Of a stretch of 64,000 nt of DNA, positions 9,173 to 17,286 are shown one piece after another. The DNA is from Alphaproteobacteria bacterium (GTDB lineage Bacteria; Pseudomonadota; Alphaproteobacteria; Rhodospirillales; Rhodospirillaceae). Made by a program: the position numbers and the translations under genes. Every line of letters starts with the position of its first letter. Within the stretch, counting starts at the first letter, position 1. The stretch spans positions 62,001 to 126,000 of the forward strand of contig QJZR01000002.1 of the NCBI GenBank assembly GCA_003246625.1, written 5' to 3'. The notes beneath the pieces were generated by a model that saw nothing but the letters and a program-made list of their open reading frames with translations, was not told where the DNA came from and made no database searches.

Positions 9173-10264
9173 ATGGCGATCAAGTGGGAACTCACCGCCG
9201 ACGCGGTGCGCGGACCGGGCTTCGGCCTGCTCAGGGCGGAGGGGATGCCGCTGGTTTCGGGGCCGGTGCGCCTGTGGATTCAAAGGAACCAGGGGGCGGA
9301 ACCCTTCCTCGGGCAGAACCGGACCTGGGTGACCCAGCCGGTGCAGCACGAGATGCCGCCGCCCGAGGTGCAGGACGGTCAGACGTCGTTCGTCCTCGGC
9401 CCGGACCTGGTGGACCCGATCGCCCTGCTGCCGCCCAACTGCATGCTGCTGATCGGCCTTACGGCGGAGGGGGCGAAGGACCAGGGGCGGGTGACGGTGC
9501 GCCGCCTGCTGCCGTCCGTGGCGGCGGGCGAGGGGGGCTCGGGCGGGGCCGAGGTGGTGCGCCACGACGCGCCGCCCATTTCCCAGCCCCAGCCGGAACC
9601 CGTGGTTCTCCCGCCGGTCGAAACCCTGGTCGTCGATCCGCCGCCGCCGCCGCCGGTCGTCGAGAAACCGCCGAAACCCGGGCTTTCGCCGATGGTGCTG
9701 GGGCTGATCGCCGCGGTGCTGCTGGGCGGCGGCGCGGCGGGGCTGTATTTCTCGGGCATCCTCGGCGGCGAGACGAAAAAGGACGAACCGGTGCGCGAGG
9801 TCGGCGCGGTCGCGGCGAAGCCGGTGGACGCCGCCGTCGACGGCGTCATCGACAGCCGCGAGGCGCTGGCCCGCTATCTGGCCTCCAACCCGTCCGCCGA
9901 GGCGGCGTTCGCCAAGGCCAAGGAACTGGACGCTCAGGGCCGTCGCGACTTCGCCATGCTGGTCTATCAGCACGCCTCGCGCCAGGGCAGCGCCGACGCG
10001 TCCTTGACCCTGGGGCGGATGTACGACCCCGACACCTGGTCGAAGGCGACCAGCCCGATGGAGCGTCCCGACGCGGAAACCGCCGCCTATTGGTACGAAC
10101 CGGCGGCGCGGGCGGGCAACGTCGAGGCGCAACGCCGCCTGGGCAAGATCCTGACCGCCCTGCCGCAGGGCGGCATCCAGAAGGACAAGGGCAAGGAGTG
10201 GCTGACCAAGGCCGCCGAAGCGGGCGACGCCGAGGCGAAAACCCTGCTTGCCGCGCTGAAGTGA
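9173..10264 (+). CDS. membrane protein with cytoplasmic N-terminal domain and C-terminal Sel1-like repeats
   Basis: 363 residues. Residues 1-130 form a beta-rich domain (KWELTADAVRGPGFG...) that I do not recognise. Then a Pro-rich segment with PPPPPPV, one transmembrane helix at about 175-197 (LGLIAAVLLGGGAAGLYFSG), and a C-terminal part (about 245-360) with Sel1-type helical repeats, seen as AMLVYQHASRQGSADASLTLG and AAYWYEPAARAGNVEAQRRLG. Sel1 repeats usually mediate protein binding and here would face the periplasm. It starts 4 bases after srfC and ends 8 bases before the VWA gene, so it is part of the same operon. The earlier ATG at 9038 in this frame lies inside srfC and is not used. Confidence 0.65.
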   Translation: MAIKWELTADAVRGPGFGLLRAEGMPLVSGPVRLWIQRNQGAEPFLGQNRTWVTQPVQHEMPPPEVQDGQTSFVLGPDLVDPIALLPPNCMLLIGLTAEGAKDQGRVTVRRLLPSVAAGEGGSGGAEVVRHDAPPISQPQPEPVVLPPVETLVVDPPPPPPVVEKPPKPGLSPMVLGLIAAVLLGGGAAGLYFSGILGGETKKDEPVREVGAVAAKPVDAAVDGVIDSREALARYLASNPSAEAAFAKAKELDAQGRRDFAMLVYQHASRQGSADASLTLGRMYDPDTWSKATSPMERPDAETAAYWYEPAARAGNVEAQRRLGKILTALPQGGIQKDKGKEWLTKAAEAGDAEAKTLLAALK

Positions 10265-10272
10265 GGCTTCCC

Positions 10273-12246
10273 ATGCGCCGTTTCGCCGCCGCCCTGGCTT
10301 TCGCCCTGCTGCCGGTTTTCGCCGCCGCGCCCGCCGTCGCCGCCGACCGCGCGCCGCTGCTGCTGGAGGGGAAGAAAACCCTGTTCCAGCGGGTGCTCAC
10401 CCGTCCCGGCGCGGCGCTGAAACGGGAACCCGGCAACGGCCCCGGCGCCAAGCAACCGGCGCTGACCCGGTTCTACGTCTATGGGCGCAAGACGGTGAAC
10501 GGCGCGGAATGGCTGGAGGTCGGTCTGACCGCCAAGGGCAAGACCGACGGCTGGCTGGCCGCCGACTTCACCCTGCCCTGGAAGCAGCAGTTGGCGCTCT
10601 CCTTCACCAATCCGGCGGGCCGCGACCGCGCGCTGTTCTTCCGTGGACGCGCCGACCTGACGTCGCTGCTGGAGGCCGACGCCCCCGGCAAGGCCGAGGC
10701 GCCGCTGCGCAAGGCGGTGACGGCGGGGAAGGCCGAACCCAAGGTGGTCTCCATCGAGCCCGCCACCTATGTCGACATCACCAAGAAATTCTATCTGCTG
10801 CCGATCCTCTCCGCCGAGGAAACCTTCACCGGCGACGGCCACCGCGTGCGGGTGCTGGAAATCGCCTCGGTGTCGAAGCAGGACGACGCGGCGAAACCCG
10901 CGGACAAGCCCGCCGACGGCGGCACCAACCTGCGCAACTTCAGCGCGGCGGTGGTCTTCGTCATCGACAGCACGGTGTCGATGGGCCCCTATATCGACCG
11001 TACCCGCGAGGCGGTGCGCCGCATCGCCGACCACGTCGAGAAAGCGGGCCTGGGCGACCGGGTGAAGTTCGGCCTCGTCGCATTCCGTTCCAACATCGAG
11101 GCGCAGCCGAAGCTGGAATACGTCAGCCGCCTCTATGCCGATCCCGCCAAGGTGAAGGACGGCAAGGACTTCCTGGCCAAGGTGGCGGCGCTGAAACCCG
11201 CCACCGTTTCCACCCCCCGTTTCTCCGAGGACGCCTTCGCCGGGGTGATGACGGCGCTGACCCAGGTCAACTGGAACGACTTCGGCGGCCGCTACGCGGT
11301 GCTGATTTCCGACGCCGGGGCGCTCAAGGGCGGCGATCCGCTGTCCGCCACCAAGCTCGACGCCGAACAGGTGCGGCTGGAGGCGCAGCATCGCGGCGTC
11401 GCCGTCTATTCGCTGCACTTGAAGACGCCGGAGGGCAAGGCCAACCATGCCGAGGCCGAGGCGCAGTACACCGCGCTTTCCACCCATCCGCTGGTCTCCC
11501 GCCCGCTCTATTACGGCGTGCCGGTGGGCTCGGTGGAGGCGTTCGGCCAGATCGTCGATTCGCTGGGCGACGCCATCGTCGCCCAGGTCAACGCCGCCTA
11601 TCGCGGCGAGGCGACGCCCGGTTCCGCCCGTACCTCGGACCCCGCCTACCTGAAGGGCGGCGAAAAGGCGGAGGACCGCATCCGCCTGGATACCGCGATG
11701 CTGGGCCACGCCATGCAGTTGGCCTATCTCGGCCGGGTGGAGGGCACCACCGCGCCGCCGCTGTTCCGCGCCTGGATCGCCGACCGCTCCCTGGCGCAGC
11801 CGGATACTCCGACCACCGAGGTGCGGGTGCTGCTGACCAAGAACCAGCTGAGCGACATGCGCCAGGTGCTGACCGGCATCGCCGAGGCGGGCCAGGCGGC
11901 GCAGTTGTCCCCCGCCGACTTCTTTTCGCGCATGCGCTCGGTGGCGGCCACCCTGGGGCGCGACCCCAACGCGGTGAACGATCCCAAGGCGGCGAAGCTG
12001 GCCGACCTCGGCCTGCTCGGCGAATACCTGGACGGTCTTCCCTACCGCAGCAAGGTCCTCGACCTCGACCAGGAAACCTGGTCCAGCTGGTCGATCGCCC
12101 AGCAGCAGGCCTTCCTCGACGAGGTCAACCGCAAGCTTCGCCTCTATCAGATCGTCCACGACGATACCGACCGCTGGGTCGCCCTGGATAACGGCGCCGA
12201 CCCCGGCGAGGCGGTCTGCGCCCTGCCGCTCGACGCTCTGCCATGA
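10273..12246 (+). CDS. secreted VWA-domain protein resembling the periplasmic half of PpkA
   Basis: 657 residues with a clear signal peptide (RRFAAALAFALLPVFAAAP, cleaved near residue 23). An SH3-like N-terminal part (GKKTLFQRVL...; GAEWLEVGL...GWLAADFTL) is followed by a VWA domain from about 222. Its metal site is VIDSTVSMGPYIDRTREAV (Asp 232), and FGLVAFRSN, FSEDAFAGV and VLISDAGAL follow. In type VI secretion, PpkA is a membrane Ser/Thr kinase whose periplasmic VWA part has this same run of motifs. Here the kinase domain and membrane anchor are missing. The genes after it match tagT, tagS, tagR and tagQ, which supports a link to the threonine-phosphorylation pathway. The likeness is by eye. 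Confidence 0.7.
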   Translation: MRRFAAALAFALLPVFAAAPAVAADRAPLLLEGKKTLFQRVLTRPGAALKREPGNGPGAKQPALTRFYVYGRKTVNGAEWLEVGLTAKGKTDGWLAADFTLPWKQQLALSFTNPAGRDRALFFRGRADLTSLLEADAPGKAEAPLRKAVTAGKAEPKVVSIEPATYVDITKKFYLLPILSAEETFTGDGHRVRVLEIASVSKQDDAAKPADKPADGGTNLRNFSAAVVFVIDSTVSMGPYIDRTREAVRRIADHVEKAGLGDRVKFGLVAFRSNIEAQPKLEYVSRLYADPAKVKDGKDFLAKVAALKPATVSTPRFSEDAFAGVMTALTQVNWNDFGGRYAVLISDAGALKGGDPLSATKLDAEQVRLEAQHRGVAVYSLHLKTPEGKANHAEAEAQYTALSTHPLVSRPLYYGVPVGSVEAFGQIVDSLGDAIVAQVNAAYRGEATPGSARTSDPAYLKGGEKAEDRIRLDTAMLGHAMQLAYLGRVEGTTAPPLFRAWIADRSLAQPDTPTTEVRVLLTKNQLSDMRQVLTGIAEAGQAAQLSPADFFSRMRSVAATLGRDPNAVNDPKAAKLADLGLLGEYLDGLPYRSKVLDLDQETWSSWSIAQQQAFLDEVNRKLRLYQIVHDDTDRWVALDNGADPGEAVCALPLDALP

Positions 12247-12262
12247 GCCGGGGGGGCATAGG

Positions 12263-12432
12263 TTCGTGGGCTCCGCCCACACCCGCCGGGGCCTTGGGCC
12301 CCGGACCCCTTTCGTTTTTCCGCGAAGCGGAGGCATTCATGCCGGTGCCGTGCGATTGCGCTGCGCGCGAAACAAAAAAGAAGGGGGACCGGGGCATCGC
12401 CCCGGATAGGGCGCGGGGCGATAGCCCCGTCC
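12263..12432. repeat. dispersed imperfect-palindrome (MITE-like) element, copy A
   Basis: A run of GC-rich hairpins: GTGGGCTCCGCCCAC, CCGGGGCCTTGGGCCCCGG, CCGGGGCATCGCCCCGG and CGGGGCGATAGCCCCG. The outer arms are roughly complementary across a centre with TTTCGTTTTTCCGCGAAGCG on the left and GCGCGCGAAACAAAAAAG on the right. The same architecture recurs at 14377-14560 and 49313-49448. It fills the space between the VWA gene and the tagT-like gene and ends 16 bases before that start codon. I see no coding potential. Confidence 0.7.
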
Positions 12433-12448
12433 TAACGGAGCTGCCGTC

Positions 12449-13156
12449 ATGACCCTGCTGGACATCGCCGACGCGCGCTGCCGACGGGGCGGGGGGGCTG
12501 GGGGCTTCGTCATGGAGGTTCCGGCGTTCTCGCTGGCGGCGGGGCAGGCGGTGGCGATCACCGGCGCCAGCGGCAGCGGCAAGAGCACCGCTCTCGACCT
12601 GTTGGGGCTGGTGCTGCGGCCCGAGGCGGCGGCGCGGTTCGCCTTTGCCGGCGACGACGCGGCGGCGGCGTGGCGGGCGGGGGATGCCGACCGTCTGGCC
12701 GGGTTGCGGGCGCGGCATGTCGGCTACATCCTGCAAACCGGCGGCCTGTTGCCGTTTCTCGACGTGCGCGGCAACCTCGGCCTGTCGCCCGCGCTTTTGG
12801 GCGGCGCGCCCGATCCGGCGCATTTGGCGCGGCTGGTGGAGGTTCTCGGCCTGGCGCCGCATCTCGGCAAGATGCCCGCGCAGTTGTCGATCGGCGAGCG
12901 GCAGCGGGCGGCGATCGCCCGCGCCCTGGCGCACCGTCCGGCGCTGCTGCTGGCGGACGAGCCCACCGCCTCGCTGGACCCGGTGAACGCGGCGGCGGTG
13001 CTGGACCTGCTGTTGGCCCTGGTCAAGGAACTGGGCACCGCCCTGGTGCTGGTCAGCCACGACTGGGAACGGGTGGCGAAGCTGGGGATTTCCCGCTACC
13101 GCACCGTGGCGGCGGCGGGCGGCGGACGCCTGCTCCCGGCGGAGGACGCGGCATGA
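12449..13156 (+). CDS. ABC transporter ATP-binding protein, TagT/LolD-like
   Basis: 235 residues with a complete ABC ATPase: Walker A GASGSGKST (39-47), Q-loop in YILQTGGLLPF, signature LSIGERQR (about 146), Walker B LLLADEPTASLD and H-loop LVSHDW. It shares ATGA with the following permease, so the two form one transporter. The MacB/LolD-type ATPase is paired with an FtsX-type permease, next to a PpkA-like VWA protein and an FGE-fold protein. That matches TagT of the TagQRST module, which senses signals upstream of PpkA in Pseudomonas type VI secretion. A LolD-like or MacB-like role is the main alternative. The space before it is occupied by repeat copy A. Confidence 0.8.
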   Translation: MTLLDIADARCRRGGGAGGFVMEVPAFSLAAGQAVAITGASGSGKSTALDLLGLVLRPEAAARFAFAGDDAAAAWRAGDADRLAGLRARHVGYILQTGGLLPFLDVRGNLGLSPALLGGAPDPAHLARLVEVLGLAPHLGKMPAQLSIGERQRAAIARALAHRPALLLADEPTASLDPVNAAAVLDLLLALVKELGTALVLVSHDWERVAKLGISRYRTVAAAGGGRLLPAEDAA

Positions 13157-14364
13157 GCGGCCTTTCCGGCAAGTCCCAGGCGGCGCGCCTCGCGGTCGCC
13201 GATTTCCGCTTCGAGGCGCGGGTCTCCCTGTGCCTGGTGCTGGCGCTGGCGGCGGTGATGACGCCGCTTCTGGTGCTGTTCGGGCTGAAATCGGGGATGG
13301 TGCACACCCTGCAACAGCGCCTGCTTGCCGATCCGCGCAACCTGGAGGTCGTGGTGGTGGGCAGCCAGCGGCTGACCGCGGATTGGCTGGCGGCGTTGGC
13401 GAAGCGTCCGGAAACCGGTTTCTCCGTCGCCCGCACCCGGGCGTTGTCCGCCACCGTCGACGCGCGGGCGGCGGATGGCCGGGCCTTCCCCGGATTGGAA
13501 ATGGTGCCCAGCGCGGCGGGCGATCCGTTGCTGCCCGCGGACGTCGCGCCGCCCGCCGGGCGGGTGGCGCTGCTCTCCGCCACCGCCGCCGCGCGGCTGG
13601 GGGTGCGGGCGGGCGACACCCTGACCGCGCAGGTGACGCGCACGGTGAACGGCGAGACCCAGGCGGCGCGCTTCCCCCTGACCGTCGGCGGCATCGTGCC
13701 GGAAACTGCCTTTCCCCGCGCCGCCGCTTTCGTTTCCCTCGACCTTCTGGTGGAGACCGAGGACTTCCGCGACGGTCTGGCCGCCCTGGGCGCGGCGGGG
13801 GCGGCGCAACGCACGGCGCCGCGCCTGTTCGCCGGGGTGCGATTGTATGCCCGCGACCTCGACGCGGTGGCGCCCCTGGCCGGGGTCCTGCGCGGCGAGG
13901 GGATGGAGGTGCGCACCCGCGCCGCCGAAATCGACAGCGTGCGCGCCATCGACCGGGTGCTGTCCCTGATCGTCGGGGTGCTGGTGGCGATCGGCGCGTC
14001 CGGCTTTCTGTTGTCCCTGGGGGCCAGCCTGTGGGCCAACGTCGAACGCAAACGCCGCGACCTCGCCCTGATGCGCCTGATCGGCTTCTCCGGCGCGGCG
14101 GCGGCGATGTTCCCGGCGGTGCAGGCGCTGCTGGTGGCGGCGGGGGGAATTCTGCTCTCCGGCGCGGTGTACCTGCTGGTCGCCTGGGGGTTCGACGCCG
14201 CCCTCGGCGCCAGCCTGGGCGAAAACGAATTCGTCTGCCGCCTGCCGGTGGGCGACTATCTGGCGGCGGCGGCGGCGACCCTGGTCGCCGCCCTGGCCGC
14301 CGCGTCGCTGGCCGGACGCCGCGCGGCGAAGGTGGACCCGGCGGAGGGATTGCGCGATGTGTGA
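13153..14364 (+). CDS. FtsX-type ABC permease, TagS-like
   Basis: 403 residues. ATG at 13153 overlaps the ATPase stop by four bases. One N-terminal helix (VSLCLVLALAAVMTPLLVLFGL) is followed by a large periplasmic MacB-PCD-like domain of about 230 residues, then three C-terminal helices (VLSLIVGVLVAIGASGFLLS; FPAVQALLVAAGGILLSGAV; YLAAAAATLVAALAAASLAG). This is the FtsX/LolC/MacB topology, a non-transporting mechanotransmission type of ABC system. Together with the ATPase and the downstream FGE-fold protein it matches TagS. Ends with GRRAAKVDPAEGLRDV, the usual 'DP.e.LR' tail of this family. Confidence 0.8.
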   Translation: MSGLSGKSQAARLAVADFRFEARVSLCLVLALAAVMTPLLVLFGLKSGMVHTLQQRLLADPRNLEVVVVGSQRLTADWLAALAKRPETGFSVARTRALSATVDARAADGRAFPGLEMVPSAAGDPLLPADVAPPAGRVALLSATAAARLGVRAGDTLTAQVTRTVNGETQAARFPLTVGGIVPETAFPRAAAFVSLDLLVETEDFRDGLAALGAAGAAQRTAPRLFAGVRLYARDLDAVAPLAGVLRGEGMEVRTRAAEIDSVRAIDRVLSLIVGVLVAIGASGFLLSLGASLWANVERKRRDLALMRLIGFSGAAAAMFPAVQALLVAAGGILLSGAVYLLVAWGFDAALGASLGENEFVCRLPVGDYLAAAAATLVAALAAASLAGRRAAKVDPAEGLRDV

Positions 14365-14376
14365 CGGGATGGAAAA

Positions 14377-14560
14377 CCAGGCCAGGGGCGTGGCCCCTGG
14401 ACCCCATCGGGGCCTTGGGCCCCAAACCCCATTTGGTTTTTTCGCCGCGAAGCGGCAATCGGCCGTCACGCCGCGCGATGGTTTTATGGCGCTTCGCGCG
14501 GAAAACCGGAACGGGGTCCGGGGTCCGCGACCCCGGCGGGTCCAGGGCGGAGCCCTGGCC
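14377..14560. repeat. dispersed imperfect-palindrome (MITE-like) element, copy B
   Basis: Left end CCAGGGGCGTGGCCCCTGG plus ACCCC; right end GGGTCCAGGGCGGAGCCCTGG. These are near inverted complements. Inner left TTTTTTCGCCGCGAAGCGGC mirrors inner right GGCGCTTCGCGCGGAAAACC. The element sits at the tagS/tagR junction and is open throughout in the tagR frame, so it supplies the candidate start codon at 14486 and the N-region of that gene's signal peptide. Copies A and B bracket tagT-tagS. Confidence 0.75.
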
Positions 14561-16069
14561 TTGTTCTTGTTGTTCGCGGCGAGCCCGGCCTTCGCCGACT
14601 GGGACGCGAAGTTCTTTAACCCGAAGCCGTTGGACGGCGACGTGGTGTTGCCGATGCCCTGCGGCGGGGCGATGGCCTTCCGCAAGGTGGCGGTTCCCGC
14701 CGAGGGGGCGCTGGGCGACCGGGCGGTGAGCCTGGGCGGCGCGGCGGAGGACCGGGGCTATGCCGAGGGGCCGCGCCGTGCCTTCGTCGCGGGCAGCTTC
14801 GCGGGCGGCAAGTCCGAGCAGTATCTGCTGGTGGCGAAGTACGAGGTCAGCGACATGCAGTACGCGGCGGTGATGGGGCCGTCGTGTCCGCAGCCGGGGA
14901 TGGTGGGGCGTCTGGCGAAGGGCGGCGTGTCGTGGTTCGACGCGGTGGACTTCACCGGCAAGTATTCCGCCTGGCTTTTGACCAACGCGGCGAAGGCGCT
15001 GCCGAAGAACGGCGACGAGCCGGGGTTCGTGCGCCTGCCGACCGAGGTGGAGTGGGAATACGCGGCGCGCGGCGGCGCGGCGGTGGCGGAAGCCGACTTC
15101 AACGAGCCGCGTTTTCCGATGCCGCAGGGGCTGGGGAAATACGCCTGGTTCGCGGGGACGCAGTCGGCCAACGGCAAGCCGCAACTGACCGGTCTGTTGC
15201 AGCCCAATCCGCTGGGGTTGTTCGACATGCTGGGCAACCTGGACGAGATCGTGCTGGAGCCGTTCCACCTGAACAAGATGGGGCGGCAGCACGGCGCGGC
15301 GGGCGGCACCGTGGTGCGCGGCGGCAACTATCTGACGGCGGCCGAGGACATCCGTTCGGCGGCGCGGGCCGAGGTTCCCTTCTTCGACGCCAGCGGGCCG
15401 CGCCGGGCGAAGAGCACCGGCTTCCGCGTCGTGGTATCGGCGCCGGTTCTGGGCTCGGCGGCGCAATTGCAGGCGGCGCGCGCGGCGTGGGGCAAGCTGG
15501 GGTCGTCCTCGGCGGCGGAAGGCGGCCTGGGTAAGCGGGCCGAGGATCCTCTGGTCGAACTGGCGCAGCTTGCGAAGGCCGCGCCGAGCCCCGAAATGAA
15601 ATCGCGGCTGGAGCAGTTGCGCACGGATCTGCGCAGCGACCTGGCCGCGCGCGACGAACTGCGCGACCGCGCGGCGAAGACGGCGTTGCGCCTGGGGGCG
15701 TTCCTGGGGCGCAAGCTCGCCGACGACGGCCAGGCGGTGGACGCCCTGGCGAAGCTGGTGGAATCCCAGCGCGCCCGCGACCCCGGCGGCGAGCGGACGA
15801 AGCGGTACGAGGACTCGTTGCGCCAGGATCAACTGGCGATGGACGATAATTTGCGGTATTACGCGGATACCGTGATCCGCACCGCAGAAGACTATGGTGA
15901 GGACACGCTCAATCGGCAGAGGGAACTGCTGTCGGCGGAATTGAAGAACCTGGGACTGCAGGAATTGGTCCCCTTCGTCGCTCTGCACATGAAGCACGTT
16001 CTCGCCTATCGCAAAGATGGTCTGGTCCGCCGCGGCAAGTGGCTTGAGGATTGGAAGGGGGCACGTTGA
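14486..16069 (+). CDS. formylglycine-generating-enzyme-fold (SUMF1) exported protein, TagR-like
   Basis: 527 residues from ATG 14486. The frame is also open to ATG 14357, which overlaps the permease by 8 bases, but residues from there are translated repeat copy B. The signal peptide core GALALFLLFAASPAFA follows a basic stretch encoded by the repeat, so the start is uncertain. The FGE-fold domain shows YEVSDMQYAAVMG, GGVSWFDAVDFTGKYS, LPTEVEWEYAARGG, LFDMLGNLDEIV, VVRGGNYL and GFRVVV. About 200 C-terminal residues are helical. In TagQRST, TagR is a periplasmic FGE-fold protein that promotes PpkA activation; position and fold agree. The catalytic cysteines of true sulfatase-activating enzymes are not evident, so a binding role is more likely. 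Confidence 0.75.
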   Translation: MALRAENRNGVRGPRPRRVQGGALALFLLFAASPAFADWDAKFFNPKPLDGDVVLPMPCGGAMAFRKVAVPAEGALGDRAVSLGGAAEDRGYAEGPRRAFVAGSFAGGKSEQYLLVAKYEVSDMQYAAVMGPSCPQPGMVGRLAKGGVSWFDAVDFTGKYSAWLLTNAAKALPKNGDEPGFVRLPTEVEWEYAARGGAAVAEADFNEPRFPMPQGLGKYAWFAGTQSANGKPQLTGLLQPNPLGLFDMLGNLDEIVLEPFHLNKMGRQHGAAGGTVVRGGNYLTAAEDIRSAARAEVPFFDASGPRRAKSTGFRVVVSAPVLGSAAQLQAARAAWGKLGSSSAAEGGLGKRAEDPLVELAQLAKAAPSPEMKSRLEQLRTDLRSDLAARDELRDRAAKTALRLGAFLGRKLADDGQAVDALAKLVESQRARDPGGERTKRYEDSLRQDQLAMDDNLRYYADTVIRTAEDYGEDTLNRQRELLSAELKNLGLQELVPFVALHMKHVLAYRKDGLVRRGKWLEDWKGAR

Positions 16070-16782
16070 TGATGACGAGAATGAAACTGGCGTTCCGGGC
16101 CTTGGCCCTGTCGATGGCGATGGTGCTGGTGACGGCCTGCGCCACCACCGAGGATCAGCAGAACCTGACCCCCGCCGAGAAGAAGATGCGCGAGCAGGCG
16201 TCGACCTTCAACCAGACGATGGCCGAGGGCGCGCTGGTCGGCTGCATCGCCGGCGGCATCCTTGGCATCCTGGCCTCGAACCGGCATCAGGGCAACGGCG
16301 CGGCGATCGGCTGCGCGGCGGGTGCGGCGGTGGGCGGCGCGGCGGGCTACGCGGTGGCCAGCCAGCAGGAATCCTATGCCAACGAGGAAGAGCGCCTGAA
16401 CGCCAAGATCGACGAGGTGAAGGCCGACAACCAGCGTCTGGCCGGGTTGATCGATTCCAGCCGCCAGGTGATCGCCAGCGACAAGGCGACCATCGTGGCC
16501 CTGGATAAGAAGCTGGCGGCGGGCAAGATCACCGCCGACGCGGCGAAGCTGGAAATCGCCAAGGTCGACAATAACATCAAGTACCTGACGCAGACGGTGG
16601 CGAACCTGAAGAAGCGGCAGGAGGAATATCAAACCGCCCGCGACGAATCGGCGAAGACCGCCGGGAAGACGGCGACCAAGGCGATGGATGCCGAGATTTC
16701 CACCCTGAAAACGCAAATCGCGACGTTGGAGAAGGACCTGGACGGTCTGATGTCGCGGCGCAAGATTTCCCGCGTCGGGTAA
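16069..16782 (+). CDS. glycine-zipper lipoprotein with coiled coil, TagQ position
   Basis: 237 residues. ATG 16069 overlaps the previous stop (TGATG) and follows GGAAGGGGG. An in-frame TTG at 16051 is possible but less likely. Signal peptide with lipobox LVTAC; residue +2 is Ala, which predicts an outer-membrane lipoprotein. A glycine-zipper segment (GCIAGGILGIL, then AAGAAVGGAAGYAV) runs to about residue 100. The rest is a charged coiled coil (NEEERLNAKIDEVKADNQ...). TagQ in the type VI pathway is an outer-membrane lipoprotein next to tagR; this gene holds that place, though I cannot show homology by eye. Confidence 0.65.
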   Translation: MMTRMKLAFRALALSMAMVLVTACATTEDQQNLTPAEKKMREQASTFNQTMAEGALVGCIAGGILGILASNRHQGNGAAIGCAAGAAVGGAAGYAVASQQESYANEEERLNAKIDEVKADNQRLAGLIDSSRQVIASDKATIVALDKKLAAGKITADAAKLEIAKVDNNIKYLTQTVANLKKRQEEYQTARDESAKTAGKTATKAMDAEISTLKTQIATLEKDLDGLMSRRKISRVG

Positions 16783-16794
16783 GGAGAACGCAAC

Positions 16795-17283
16795 GTGAAG
16801 GCATGGGCATGGAGCGCGGCGCTGGCCGCGACGCTGGTTCTGGGCGGCTGCCAGACCTCGGAGGATCCGGCGAAGGGCGGGTTCTTCTCGGGCGTCGCCA
16901 ATCTTTCCGACGGCACCTACGACAAGCGCCAGCAGGAACGCAAGCAGGCGCTGGAAAACGAGCAGGACGCCAACCAGCAGAAGCAGCGCGAACTGGAACG
17001 GACCAACGCGCAGCGTGACGCGGTGGCGGCCGAGCGTGTCCGGGCGGAAAAGAAGTACGCGGCGCTGACCGCCGAGATCAAGACCCTGAAGTCGCGCCTG
17101 GCCAAGGCCCAGGGCAACCACGCCACCCTGCAACGCGAGGCCGACGCCCTGCAGGCGAAGATCGACATGCTGAAGGCGGACAGCTTCACCCCCGAGGCGG
17201 AAAAGAAGGCGCAGTTGGACGCCCTGCGCAAGGAAAAGGCCGACCTGGAGAATCAGGTCGACGCGGCCATCGGCGGCAAGTAG
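16795..17283 (+). CDS. small coiled-coil lipoprotein
   Basis: 162 residues from GTG 16795, preceded by AAGGAGA. Signal peptide and lipobox (AATLVLGGC, with Gln at +2) predict an outer-membrane lipoprotein. From about residue 45 on it is one long charged coiled coil (KQRELERTNAQRDAVAAERV...). It resembles the C-terminal part of the preceding lipoprotein, and the two could form a mixed coiled coil. Last gene of the srf-tag operon. It ends 3 bases from the stop of the converging protease gene. No family recognised. Confidence 0.65.
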   Translation: MKAWAWSAALAATLVLGGCQTSEDPAKGGFFSGVANLSDGTYDKRQQERKQALENEQDANQQKQRELERTNAQRDAVAAERVRAEKKYAALTAEIKTLKSRLAKAQGNHATLQREADALQAKIDMLKADSFTPEAEKKAQLDALRKEKADLENQVDAAIGGK

Positions 17284-17286
17284 GCG

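Noticed and set aside
484-17283. Type VI secretion system
   Set aside because: No tssB/C, hcp, vgrG, tssJ-M or clpV gene is present. Only the TagQRST/PpkA-like signalling part is recognisable.
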